The notes under the pieces: model-generated
What the model saw: the letters and a program-made list of their open reading frames with translations, nothing else
Told to the model about the DNA's origin: nothing
The model's database searches: none
Made by a program: the position numbers and the translations under genes
Source of the DNA: a bacterium
Lineage (GTDB): Bacteria; Patescibacteriota; Patescibacteriia; JACQRZ01
Length of the DNA stretch: 49,122 bases
Assembly: GCA_023246095.1 (NCBI GenBank)
Contig: JAHFJA010000006.1
Location: 1-49,122 of the forward strand
Direction of reading: 5' to 3'
Shown here: one piece after another, positions 15,784-23,927 of the stretch
Layout of the letters: the number at the start of each line of letters is the position of its first letter
How positions within the stretch are numbered: position 1 is the first letter of the stretch

Positions 15784-15954
15784 TATACGCAATTTAAAAA
15801 ATATTTTTCTTAAGGTAAAATGAAGATAGGGTTTCAAAATATGGATAAATTTGATTTTTTCTTTTATTGTAAATGGGAATAATATTGTATTTTCTTCTGC
15901 TTCGCTACAAAAATGAATCATTTTATGAACTTTTAATTGTTAAGGGATATTATT
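15784..15954 (+). repeat. leader repeat, copy 2 (before the VOC gene)
   Basis: Homologous to 14034-14201 over its length, including ATACGCAATT, AAAAAATATTTTTCT, GATAGG, AAATTTGATTTTT and the hairpin region GCTTCGCTACA just upstream of the gene. The genes that follow the two copies are unrelated. Confidence 0.75.
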
Positions 15955-16854
15955 ATGGAAAACAATATGCAAAAAATAACGCCAAACCTATGGTTTTACG
16001 GAAACGCTAAAGAAGCCGCGGATTTTTATACCTCTGTTTTTTCCGATGCCAAAATCGTCGCAACTTCGCACTATCCAAAGAGTAAAGAAGAGGGGCTCGC
16101 CGACTTCCAGCTAAATATGGCCAGTAAAGTATTGACGGTTGACTTCGACGTTATGGATTTTCGTTTCGTGGCTATCAATGCAGGACCTGAGTTTACTCCT
16201 AATCCTTCTATATCATTCTTTATCACACTGGATTCCAAAGAAGAAATTGACGAGTTGTGGGGAAAGCTTGGAGATGGCGGAAAAGAATTGATGCCGCTCT
16301 CAAAGTATCCATTTAGCGAGTACTACGGCTGGTTGCAAGATAAGTACAATGTGAGCTGGCAGCTTATTTTGAACAATCCCGAGGGCGACCAGCGACCGAA
16401 AGTGATGCCTTCATTTCTCTTTACGCAAGACAAAAGTGGAAAAGCAAAGGAAGCAAGAGATTTCTATCTCTCAGTTTTCAAGGATTCAAAAGAAGGTATT
16501 ACCGCGCTTTTCGAAGAAGATGCCCAAGTTGGTCAAAAGAAGGGAGACGTAATGTTTTCTGATTTCATGCTTGAAAATGTGTGGCTGGCTGCCATGGATG
16601 GTGGAAACCCACACGAATTTACCTTCAATGAAGGAGTATCACTTTCGATTAGTTGCAAAGACCAAGACGAAATTGACTATTACTGGGAGAAGCTCACAGC
16701 GGACGGCGGTGAGGAAAGTGTTTGTGGCTGGCTCAAAGACAAATATGGCGTAATTTGGCAAGTCGTGCCTGCGAATATGGAAGAGCTTATGAAGCGGTCG
16801 AATGCATTCAAAATCATGATGCAGCAAAAGAAAATAATTATTGCCGAGTATTAA
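15955..16854 (+). CDS. two-domain VOC (PhnB/3-dmu-9_3-mt-like) protein
   Basis: Start at 15955 (MENNMQKITPNLWF) after the leader repeat. 299 aa made of two homologous domains: MQKITPNLWFYGNAKEAADFYTSVF (~5-29) and KVMPSFLFTQDKSGKAKEARDFYLSVF (~155-181), each ending in a W-Q-(L/V) strand (SWQLIL, IWQVVP). This is the tandem form of the glyoxalase/bleomycin resistance superfamily related to PhnB. Metal-binding and substrate are not evident. The next gene starts 4 bp after its stop, so the pair forms one mobile unit. Confidence 0.87.
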   Translation: MENNMQKITPNLWFYGNAKEAADFYTSVFSDAKIVATSHYPKSKEEGLADFQLNMASKVLTVDFDVMDFRFVAINAGPEFTPNPSISFFITLDSKEEIDELWGKLGDGGKELMPLSKYPFSEYYGWLQDKYNVSWQLILNNPEGDQRPKVMPSFLFTQDKSGKAKEARDFYLSVFKDSKEGITALFEEDAQVGQKKGDVMFSDFMLENVWLAAMDGGNPHEFTFNEGVSLSISCKDQDEIDYYWEKLTADGGEESVCGWLKDKYGVIWQVVPANMEELMKRSNAFKIMMQQKKIIIAEY

Positions 16855-16857
16855 GAA

Positions 16858-17145
16858 ATGAGCCATATGAATGAAAAGGAAATTGCAACCGGCTTTGTTC
16901 ACAAAGTACCTGCTGATTTAAAGGAAATCTTAACTTCTAATCCTGATGTGATCGAAAGATGGAACAAGTTAACTCCTGTTGCACGCAACGAGTGGATATG
17001 TTGGGTTACGATTGTCAAAAAACCAGAAACAAGAAAAGAGCATCTTGTTCGTTTGCAAGAAGATATTCTTATAGGGAAAAAGAGGCCATGTTGTTGGCCT
17101 GGTTGTCCTCATCGCAGAGAAAGTGCGAAAAAATGGTTTAAATAA
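16858..17145 (+). CDS. YdeI/OmdA-like small protein
   Basis: 95 aa. It contains VPADLKEILTSNPDVIERWNKLTPVARNEWICWVTIVKKPETRKEHLVRLQEDILIGKKRPCCWPGCPHR, matching the helical module of the YdeI/OmpD-associated family (bacteriocin protection type). The C-terminal CCWPGCPHR is unusual and Cys rich. ATG at 16858 or 16867 may be used. Function unknown; coupled to the VOC gene. Confidence 0.75.
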   Translation: MSHMNEKEIATGFVHKVPADLKEILTSNPDVIERWNKLTPVARNEWICWVTIVKKPETRKEHLVRLQEDILIGKKRPCCWPGCPHRRESAKKWFK

Positions 17146-17148
17146 GAA

Positions 17149-17260
17149 TTTGAAAAATGAAATTCACCCCTAACCTCTCTTTCGTGTTTCAAATAGGAAA
17201 AAATCAAATATATTATTAACGAGGAAAGCCTATCTGATAAACGAAATAGAAAATATTTTG
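17149..17260 (+). repeat. right terminal repeat of the VOC/OmdA unit
   Basis: The first part (17149-17193) is a hairpin TTTGAAAAATGAAA/TTTCGTGTTTCAAA around ttcacccctaacctctc, homologous to 14823-14864. The remainder reads, in reverse complement, AAAATATTTTCT...GATAGG.TTTC...ATTTGATTTTTTC, matching blocks of the left leader at 15784-15860 in the same order. It ends at the start codon of the next gene. Confidence 0.65.
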
Positions 17261-17968
17261 ATGAAATCACGTATCATGGGAAATAACAAACTAATTCAAC
17301 TGAAAGATTCTCTTGTGGGCGCATTGTCAAAGCATGGATCCGTTGAGGAGATTGCTCTTTTTGGCTCGCTGGTTAAAGGCGATGTTGATCAGTATTCTGA
17401 TATAGATATGATTGTGGCCATCTCTTCACCGATAAACGGATTAGAGGCATTGGGACACTTTGGAGAGGTACGGTATTATCGATCGTTTAGTAGCGTAAAA
17501 TTTCCTTCAGGACGGTACTGGATGAAGGGTTACTCCGTATTCAATAAAATTGATATAAGTTTTCATACCCTTGATGAGTTTGAGAAAATTGTACTTCATG
17601 GTGATCCTGAAGGATATACAACACCGCCGTTCAATATTGAGTGGAAAGCAAATCGGGTCACCAGTGCAAAGTCCATCTCGACAAACATTGATATGGCGAG
17701 TCCATATATATTTTCCGAAGCAGAGGACAAGATAGGCAAGCTTGTGTATCGTTTGTCTCGTTCGCTTAAGTCTGTATATAGAAACGAATCCCCAGAACAT
17801 GATCCCCATGACGTTTATTCAGAATTGAGCTCATTATGGGCTATTCATTCAAACTCAAAGTGGGTTGGTGGTGCCTTGGATAGTCTTGTGACAGAAATAT
17901 TGTCTTTGGGTTCTGAGAGTGATACTGTAGTGTTACATAATGTGACGCCACTAAACAAATATGAATGA
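17261..17968 (+). CDS. nucleotidyltransferase-domain protein
   Basis: About 235 aa from ATG 17261 (MG at 17276 is an alternative). The nucleotidyltransferase motif is clear: ALFGSLVKGDVDQYSDIDMIVAI (GS-x9-SDID), with a likely third carboxylate in the later NKIDISFH. A C-terminal helical part follows. The family includes aminoglycoside adenylyltransferases and MNT-type proteins; neither can be assigned. It overlaps the DUF2164 gene by 8 bp. Confidence 0.8.
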   Translation: MKSRIMGNNKLIQLKDSLVGALSKHGSVEEIALFGSLVKGDVDQYSDIDMIVAISSPINGLEALGHFGEVRYYRSFSSVKFPSGRYWMKGYSVFNKIDISFHTLDEFEKIVLHGDPEGYTTPPFNIEWKANRVTSAKSISTNIDMASPYIFSEAEDKIGKLVYRLSRSLKSVYRNESPEHDPHDVYSELSSLWAIHSNSKWVGGALDSLVTEILSLGSESDTVVLHNVTPLNKYE

Positions 17969-18215
17969 AATAAAACGCAAATGGGATTTACTCCCAAAAA
18001 CAAAAAGACAGTCTTGTATTGACGAAATCGTTACTTTCTTCAAACAAAAACGAGACGAGGAAATTGGCATAATTGCAGCGGAAGATATTTTAGATTTTTT
18101 CTTGCAAGATATCGGAACAGACATATATAATAAAGGCATAGAAGATTCAAAAGAACTGCTAAAAAAACAGTTTGAGAATTTGGAAATAGATCTAGATCTT
18201 TTACTGAATAAATAG
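17961..18215 (+). CDS. DUF2164 family protein
   Basis: 84 aa. The sequence ...SCIDEIVTFFKQKRDEEIGIIAAEDILDFFLQDIGTDIYNKGIEDSKELL... follows the DUF2164 pattern (DEExG-x-x-(A)-x-x-x-LDF-x-x-x-x-IG-x-x-xYN-x-G). Function unknown. Overlaps the nucleotidyltransferase stop, so co-translated. Confidence 0.8.
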   Translation: MNEIKRKWDLLPKTKRQSCIDEIVTFFKQKRDEEIGIIAAEDILDFFLQDIGTDIYNKGIEDSKELLKKQFENLEIDLDLLLNK

Positions 18216-18270
18216 TTTTGTTCAGTCATTACGAGAAGACGTACTGGGTGATTTTTCTTAACCACAGAAT

Positions 18271-18687
18271 ATGAAACAAAAAATCAAAAGAGGTGTTGCG
18301 ATTGTTGCAATTTATAATGGCAAGATTGTTTTATTAAAACAAATGCGACCTCCGCACAAAGTACCATTTTTAAATATTGTAATGGGTAGTATTAAAAATA
18401 ATGAAACACCAGAGCAAGCAGCAAAAAGAGAATGTATTGAAGAAATTGGTTTGGTGCCAAAAAAGCTGGTGAAGATTGGCAGAATAATCCAATTACCCGG
18501 AAGTGCAAATATCGAAACGGTTATTTTTTACTCTGAATTTCAGGAAAAGCCAAGTGTTCCTAAAAACATTTCCGAACCCATAATTGGTTTGGGGTTTTAT
18601 TCTGAGGAAGAGATAAAAAAGCTAATTAGCAAAGAAAAGATTATAGAGTCAACAACACTTTTGGCTCTACTATTGATAAAAAAATAA
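18271..18687 (+). CDS. NUDIX hydrolase
   Basis: 138 aa with the Nudix box GSIKNNETPEQAAKRECIEEIGLVP (G-x5-E-x7-REC-x-EE-x-G). The first half (MKQKIKRGVAIVAIYNGKIVLLKQMR) is the usual strand region. These enzymes hydrolyse nucleoside diphosphates linked to another group X. The QMRPPHK/LPG pattern suggests an ADP-sugar-type substrate, but weakly. 55 bp after DUF2164. Confidence 0.85.
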   Translation: MKQKIKRGVAIVAIYNGKIVLLKQMRPPHKVPFLNIVMGSIKNNETPEQAAKRECIEEIGLVPKKLVKIGRIIQLPGSANIETVIFYSEFQEKPSVPKNISEPIIGLGFYSEEEIKKLISKEKIIESTTLLALLLIKK

Positions 18688-18709
18688 ATCTGCGAAATTA
18701 AGAAAATCT

Positions 18710-19471
18710 ATGACCTACCAATGGGAAAAAACTGACAACCCTGACAAGATCAGATTTCGAAAAGAATTCGATCTTGATTCTGTTGTAGAAAAAGGGAAAA
18801 GTGAGTTTGAAAAATTACTCTTGTTAAGGTCTTGGGTACACAATATTTTACCTCCTGGCACCCCCTCGAGAGACTATTCTGAATTGGGGGTATTCGAAAT
18901 ACTGAGCGATGCAAAGAAAGGACTTCAGTTTTGGTGCACTCAATATAATCAAGTCTTTGTTCAAAGCGCAGTTGCTTTAGATTTTTATGCAAGAAAACTG
19001 GGAGTCGATTCTAAAGATCCGTCAAAAGACATGCATCACGGAGTTGCTGATATTTGGTCAAACGAATTTCAAAAATGGTATGTTGTAGACACGCAACATA
19101 ACCAACATTATGAAAAGGATGGTGAACCTCTGAATGTGTTGGAAATAAGAAACGAATATCTTAAAGATGGAGGTCAAAAAGTTAAAGGAATAATTGGAAA
19201 CTACGAAAAAGTCCTTGAATATAAGAAGGATTCTACTGGATACGACTCTCCTTCAAATTACTTTTGGTTTTTTATCCCTTTAAGAAATAACTTTTTTGAG
19301 GATCCTCGTATATACCATTCTCAAGCGCTACTCTGGGTAGATGAATTTAATAAAGATATGAAATGGGTGAGGAAGGGTGGAATTGAGGATCATCCTATGT
19401 ATGAATCCCAATTTGTTGAGACGTCTGATATTAATGAATGTTTCCCGGATATGGATAACATGAATAAGTAA
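18710..19471 (+). CDS. transglutaminase-like protein
   Basis: 253 aa. A Cys-His-Asp triad in transglutaminase order is visible: FWCTQYNQVFVQSAVALDFYARKLG (Cys), DMHHGVADIWSNEF (His), KWYVVDTQHNQHY (Asp). No signal peptide, so cytosolic. Bacterial members may be cysteine proteases or amidases; the substrate is unknown. It lies 22 bp after the NUDIX gene and 6 bp before a HExxH protein. Confidence 0.78.
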   Translation: MTYQWEKTDNPDKIRFRKEFDLDSVVEKGKSEFEKLLLLRSWVHNILPPGTPSRDYSELGVFEILSDAKKGLQFWCTQYNQVFVQSAVALDFYARKLGVDSKDPSKDMHHGVADIWSNEFQKWYVVDTQHNQHYEKDGEPLNVLEIRNEYLKDGGQKVKGIIGNYEKVLEYKKDSTGYDSPSNYFWFFIPLRNNFFEDPRIYHSQALLWVDEFNKDMKWVRKGGIEDHPMYESQFVETSDINECFPDMDNMNK

Positions 19472-19477
19472 CCAAAA

Positions 19478-20128
19478 ATGGCCATGAGCGAACTAGAAAA
19501 ATTTATGCCACCATTTGAACAGTCACAACCAGAAAAAATACTGGCCTCGTTTGATGGAGAGCAGAAGACAGTACAGGATCAAGTCAAACAAGAGATACAA
19601 AACTGCCTTGGTATTGAGCAAAAAGATATTGAGAGAATAGAACTACTAAAGGTTGAAAATCTTCCAGAACACTATCGAGCGCAATTCGAGATTCTTCATG
19701 ACGAGCGGTTGAATGGAGTTACTATCGCAGTAGTACCCGATGAGTTATGGGTCAAAGGAGATCAGCCGTCTGAATCGAGTGCTGATAAACAGCTTATATT
19801 GATCAAGAAAAGCTATTTTGAAACACAAGAAAATCCTGACGAAATTGCTTGGCTATGCCATGAATTAGCGCACTGTCAAAATTTCCTTGATTCCCAGTCA
19901 CCTGAAGAATATCAAGATAACATGCAAAAATTGGCTTTTGAAGACTTGAACACTGGGTTTCCATACCCCAATAATCTCGTTGAAAAGTTCACATTCACCA
20001 GACAGTTTCAATATCTAAAAGAACAAGGTAAAAGTAGGGATGAGGTCCTAGAAATGTTGAGCCATGATTACAAAGAAAAAGACATCCCGTTTTTTAGTCG
20101 GCTGTTGGATGCTGTGTATGGGGAATAA
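19478..20128 (+). CDS. putative zincin-like protein (HELAH)
   Basis: 216 aa from ATG 19478 (MAMSELEKF; the second Met is possible). The single recognisable motif is a metalloprotease-like HExxH in EIAWLCHELAHCQNF. No signal peptide or TM. The family is not recognised, and whether it is a peptidase is uncertain. It is one of two HExxH proteins in this cluster. Confidence 0.6.
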   Translation: MAMSELEKFMPPFEQSQPEKILASFDGEQKTVQDQVKQEIQNCLGIEQKDIERIELLKVENLPEHYRAQFEILHDERLNGVTIAVVPDELWVKGDQPSESSADKQLILIKKSYFETQENPDEIAWLCHELAHCQNFLDSQSPEEYQDNMQKLAFEDLNTGFPYPNNLVEKFTFTRQFQYLKEQGKSRDEVLEMLSHDYKEKDIPFFSRLLDAVYGE

Positions 20129-20135
20129 ACTCGAT

Positions 20136-20567
20136 ATGAAAAAACTAAAATGCAATATTGGTGAATATGGCATCATCGTAAATCAACAAGGAGAATTGTT
20201 AATTTTGAAATTGGCAGCTAGCAAGAAGTACCCAAAGGAGACATGGATGTTACCGGGCGGTCGATTGAATATTGATGACCAACCAGAAGAAGGGCTCCAG
20301 CGTGAAATCAGCGAAGAGACAGGATTAAAGGTGAAAGTTATCAGCCCATGCCACGTTGCGCGATGGGGTTCAGAGAAACCGCCAAAATATGGGGTATTCT
20401 TTCTCTGTAAATTAGTCGGTAAGCAAACAGTGAAAATAAGTAATGAGCATGTTGAAAACAAATGGATACAATTTAGCGACATCGAAAAAATATCTTGGCA
20501 CAATGTGAATAGTAAAATAGCCATCAAAAAATCAAGAACTCTCATGAGTGGGGTTTGTGATGTATAA
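20136..20567 (+). CDS. NUDIX hydrolase
   Basis: Start set at 20136 (MKKLKCNIGEYG), 7 bp after the preceding stop; the ORF-track start runs into that gene. 143 aa with Nudix box GGRLNIDDQPEEGLQREISEETGLKV. Unrelated in detail to the NUDIX protein at 18271. Substrate unknown. Confidence 0.85.
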   Translation: MKKLKCNIGEYGIIVNQQGELLILKLAASKKYPKETWMLPGGRLNIDDQPEEGLQREISEETGLKVKVISPCHVARWGSEKPPKYGVFFLCKLVGKQTVKISNEHVENKWIQFSDIEKISWHNVNSKIAIKKSRTLMSGVCDV

Positions 20568-20582
20568 TGACCAGTCTTTCAT

Positions 20583-21215
20583 ATGTCAATAAATCTAAAA
20601 ATCGAATTTGGCATAGAGTACGAACTAAAAAGGGTAAACTATACTCTTGCAAAATTAGATTGGTTCGATTCGCAAGGATATAGGACGAGATTACCGGAAG
20701 GAATAACCAAAGAATCTTCGGAAGACGAAATCAAACATCAAATCGCGAATGAATTTGATGAAAAGAAATATAAAAAATTGGCTGATCAAATTGGCGCTGA
20801 TTTTGCGACGGTAAGCACTCAACTATTTAAAACGTTAAGAGAAGTATTTGGACAGGATATTCCCGAAACGTTCTGCGTCTATCTCACCACTTACGGTGTC
20901 GGTGGATCATATAACCTTCCTAATACGGTCATTTTTAACATAAACAACACAAGAGGCTACAAAACAATCATTCACGAAATTATTCATCTGCTTATTGAGA
21001 ACCAAATTATAAAATATAACGTTCAACACTGGGAAAAAGAAAGAATCGTTGATTTGATTTTGAATTCTAAGGAGTTGAGCTTTTTAGAGTATACTGAGTG
21101 GCAGAACAGCTATAATGGTGTTGAAAAATATATAGATGATTTATTCAATAGTTACTTCTTCGAGGATCCGGAAAACTTTTTTTCAAAAATACAACATGCA
21201 CGCATCTTTGCTTAA
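20583..21215 (+). CDS. putative zinc-dependent peptidase-like protein (HEIIH)
   Basis: 210 aa. The motif YKTIIHEIIHLLIEN gives HExxH in a hydrophobic helix, preceded by a strand VIFNINNTRG as in zincins. No signal peptide. Family not recognised. It overlaps the next gene by up to 20 bp. Confidence 0.6.
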   Translation: MSINLKIEFGIEYELKRVNYTLAKLDWFDSQGYRTRLPEGITKESSEDEIKHQIANEFDEKKYKKLADQIGADFATVSTQLFKTLREVFGQDIPETFCVYLTTYGVGGSYNLPNTVIFNINNTRGYKTIIHEIIHLLIENQIIKYNVQHWEKERIVDLILNSKELSFLEYTEWQNSYNGVEKYIDDLFNSYFFEDPENFFSKIQHARIFA

Positions 21216-21930
21216 TCAAATGGAACAGGAAATTAACCAAACGTTAAAATCTTTTTTTGGTAAAAATTTAGTTTCATTATTGGTAGAGGGAAGCTATGGT
21301 ACATATGACATTATCGAGGGATACAGTGATTATGATCTTTGTGCTTTGGTGAAAGATGTTAGCAAAACGCCAGACGTCGATTTAGGCGATTTGTCAAAAA
21401 AATATTCCATTGATATCAAATGTTCAGTAAAGTCGTATAAAGATTTCCAAAATAGAGTTAAGAATAGTAACAAATCCTCCAGGTTTATTGATAATCTGTG
21501 GCTTGTCAAAGCAAAAAAGCAGGCGCGGGTCTTGGTCGGGAAAAATGTACTCAACCAAATACCGAGCATAAAGGAACTCATCAAAAGAGATATTGGCTGT
21601 GAACTAAGGGCAGATTATTATTATGCCACAAATCTAAATCCAGAATGGAATATATTTAGGCGAGAACCACAAAAATGGGTTAATTATATCATTAACATGA
21701 GTAATGACCTCTTGTTAAGTAAAGGCGTTATCACAAAAAAGGCAGATATTCCGGCAATGTTAGAAAAGCACTGTCCCGAATTCAAAGGGGTCGCGTACGT
21801 CAAAGAAGCACTTTATTTGCGAAAAACAAAGAAGGTTTTACACTTAACAAAAATAGAGAAAAATCAGCTAAAAAAGACCTTAGGCTTGTTTTTGGAGGAT
21901 TATAAGTTGTATACTTTCGGTGTTAAATGA
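21196..21930 (+). CDS. nucleotidyltransferase-domain protein
   Basis: Start placed at 21196 (MHASLLNQMEQE) with a 20-bp overlap; 21220 is the non-overlapping choice. About 244 aa. The motif VEGSYGTYDIIEGYSDYDLCALV has the GS-x-x-x(n)-SDYDL form of minimal nucleotidyltransferases, with a third carboxylate candidate in KYSIDIKCS. It is the second such enzyme in the cluster and only distantly like the one at 17261. Confidence 0.72.
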   Translation: MHASLLNQMEQEINQTLKSFFGKNLVSLLVEGSYGTYDIIEGYSDYDLCALVKDVSKTPDVDLGDLSKKYSIDIKCSVKSYKDFQNRVKNSNKSSRFIDNLWLVKAKKQARVLVGKNVLNQIPSIKELIKRDIGCELRADYYYATNLNPEWNIFRREPQKWVNYIINMSNDLLLSKGVITKKADIPAMLEKHCPEFKGVAYVKEALYLRKTKKVLHLTKIEKNQLKKTLGLFLEDYKLYTFGVK

Positions 21931-21965
21931 TCATACTCAATATGCCAAACCTCACAATTAAATAG

Positions 21966-22754
21966 ATGTCACAAAATACCAACAAACCTATATTGTCCTT
22001 TCCTTACCATGACCCCGCAGGGAAATTTAATGACTACATACGCCAGTCATTACCAAGATTGAAGGAAATTTTCTCGCATATTTGTATTAGTGCAACTCCG
22101 TCAACGTACGAGATAAATAAAGAGTTTGTCGATTTTTTGGAAAAAGAAGGCTGTCTAGTGTACAGAAATGTTGAAAATAGCAGTATAGGCGATCACTACA
22201 GAAACGCACTGCAGTTGGCGGTGGATATCGAGGGTGACAATAAAATATTCTTCAGTTTTATTGACCGGCTAGTATATATTTTAAACACCGATGTGCTGGA
22301 TCAGTTCACAGAAGATATGCAAACGAACTTTATTGACGTAGTTCTATACGAACGAAGCGAAAAAGCTTGGCAGACACACCCTGCGAACTATAGAGAGATA
22401 GAACAAACGGTAAATAAATTGGGGAGTTTTCTCATAGGTGAAGAAGTTGAATTGGGGACATGCGGATTTTCTATATATTCAGATATTGCAAGACAGATTT
22501 TACCGCAATCAATTGCCGATTCCTATTCGGCGGGGACAGAGTGGATTTTACTTATATATCTGTTAGGGATAAAACCAGCAATAATAAAGGTTGATTGGTT
22601 ATCCTGGGAAGACCCGTTCGTTGAGAAAATTTCGCCACAACAGCTCAAAGTCGAGCGGGAACAGGATAGGAATGAATATATCAAGCGTTTGGAAATGAAT
22701 ATTCCGTTCATAAATTTGCTTGTTCAAAAAAGATTTTACGGATTATTGAAATAG
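21966..22754 (+). CDS. conserved hypothetical, possibly glycosyltransferase-like
   Basis: 262 aa, no signal peptide or TM. The start (PILSFPYHDPAGKFNDYIRQSLPRLKEIF) and the segment NKIFFSFIDRLVYIL resemble the alpha/beta layout and acidic-turn region of GT-A folds, but a DxD motif is not present. I do not recognise the family. Last gene of the accessory run, 69 bp before uppS. Confidence 0.5.
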   Translation: MSQNTNKPILSFPYHDPAGKFNDYIRQSLPRLKEIFSHICISATPSTYEINKEFVDFLEKEGCLVYRNVENSSIGDHYRNALQLAVDIEGDNKIFFSFIDRLVYILNTDVLDQFTEDMQTNFIDVVLYERSEKAWQTHPANYREIEQTVNKLGSFLIGEEVELGTCGFSIYSDIARQILPQSIADSYSAGTEWILLIYLLGIKPAIIKVDWLSWEDPFVEKISPQQLKVEREQDRNEYIKRLEMNIPFINLLVQKRFYGLLK

Positions 22755-22823
22755 GGGCGGCATCTTGACTCAAACAGCTCAAAGTGGTAGCCTGATCGAA
22801 TCCTATTAGTTTAAATATTACGT

Positions 22824-23516
22824 ATGGAAAACGAAACGCTACCAAAACATATTGGCATAATTATGGACGGAAATCGCCGTTGGGCGAAGAATAACGATCT
22901 CCCTACACTTGAAGGGCATGCAGAAGGGGAAAGAACGTTGTCCGATATTGTTGATCATTGTAAAAAACGAGATATTAAAGTATTGACGGTTTTTGCGTTT
23001 TCTACGGAAAACTGGAAGAGGACTCCCGATGAGGTAAAATACCTGCTCGATTTATTTTCAAAATTAATTCATGATCGAGCGGAGCGATTAATCCAGGAGA
23101 AGGTGAAAGTTCAGTTTATTGGCGATCTCAGCGGATTTTCACCTATACTTCGCAAAGAGATGCTTGATCTTATGGAACAGACAAAAGATCATACAGTCTT
23201 AACGTTCAACCTCGCGGTAAATTATGGAGGTCGCGCAGAGATACTGAATGCAATACGCCGGATCGATGAAGAGGGTATTGATATGAACACCTTGACGGAA
23301 GAAGTTTTCTCAAACTACCTGTACACCGCAGGATTGCCCGATCCTGATCTTGTTATCCGAACGTCAGGAGAACAGCGTCTTTCAAATTTTTTAACATGGC
23401 AGAGCGTCTATAGTGAACTGTATTTTATTGATATTCACTGGCCTGATTTCACACCAGAAGAACTCGACAAAGCAATCGAAGCTTATTCTCTCCGCCAACG
23501 TCGTTTTGGTAAATAA
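22824..23516 (+). CDS. uppS: isoprenyl (undecaprenyl) diphosphate synthase
   Basis: 230 aa. cis-Prenyltransferase with the catalytic Asp in HIGIIMDGNRRWAKNNDLP, VLTVFAFSTENWKR, and the C-terminal DLVIRTSGEQRLSNFLTWQSVYSELYF signature. It makes undecaprenyl diphosphate, the carrier for cell-wall and surface glycan precursors. The start lies next to TTACGT without a strong Shine-Dalgarno. One base separates it from the DUF167 gene. Confidence 0.95.
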   Translation: MENETLPKHIGIIMDGNRRWAKNNDLPTLEGHAEGERTLSDIVDHCKKRDIKVLTVFAFSTENWKRTPDEVKYLLDLFSKLIHDRAERLIQEKVKVQFIGDLSGFSPILRKEMLDLMEQTKDHTVLTFNLAVNYGGRAEILNAIRRIDEEGIDMNTLTEEVFSNYLYTAGLPDPDLVIRTSGEQRLSNFLTWQSVYSELYFIDIHWPDFTPEELDKAIEAYSLRQRRFGK

Positions 23517-23517
23517 C

Positions 23518-23796
23518 ATGGAATATCCATATATTCTTTCATTGGGCAAAGAATTAGAAGAGACAGGTACCATATCGTTTACCGCGTCAGTTCATCCAGG
23601 CGCGCGTACAACCAATGTTCAAAACGTATTTGAAAATAATGTTATAAAGATTAATATTGCAAAACCGGCAGATCAAGGAAAAGCCAATAAAGAACTGATA
23701 CGATTTATTGCGGAACACTTTTCTGTTCCTCAGGTCAATGTAGATATCGTAACAGGGGAACACTCGAGATTGAAAGGAATCCGGATAATAAAATAA
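23518..23796 (+). CDS. DUF167 (YggU-type) protein
   Basis: Start set at 23518 (MEYPYILSLGKE) directly after uppS. 92 aa ending in SFTASVHPGARTTNVQNVFENNVIKINIAKPADQGKANKELIRFIAEHFSVPQVNVDIVTGEHSRLKGIRI, which is the complete DUF167 pattern (PGA/S.., P-x-x-GxAN, GxxSRxK). Function unknown. Confidence 0.9.
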   Translation: MEYPYILSLGKELEETGTISFTASVHPGARTTNVQNVFENNVIKINIAKPADQGKANKELIRFIAEHFSVPQVNVDIVTGEHSRLKGIRIIK

Positions 23797-23858
23797 AAAA
23801 CGATAATAAGAGGCGGTGAATGCACAGAGAATCAACTTGGGTTACGGATATGTATTTG

Positions 23859-23887
23859 TTGCCCGACGGGTTGATTTATGGTATGAT
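23859..23887 (+). promoter_or_regulatory. promoter of the DUF4012 gene
   Basis: TTGCCC (23859), 17-bp spacer, TATGAT (23882), 41 bp before the ATG. Confidence 0.55.
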
Positions 23888-23927
23888 CCTTGTTGGAGAA
23901 CCTCTTATTTTATAGGAAAAGGTCACG

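Noticed and set aside
12604-22754. Calling the accessory region a canonical integron
   Set aside because: The recombinase lacks the IntI-specific segment, the repeats enclose genes on both sides, and most genes after 17.3 kb have no room for attC sites. Kept as integron-like only.
22637-22790. Repeated aacagctcaaagt before and after the end of the 262-aa gene
   Set aside because: Only ~13 bp shared, with no extension on either side; likely chance.
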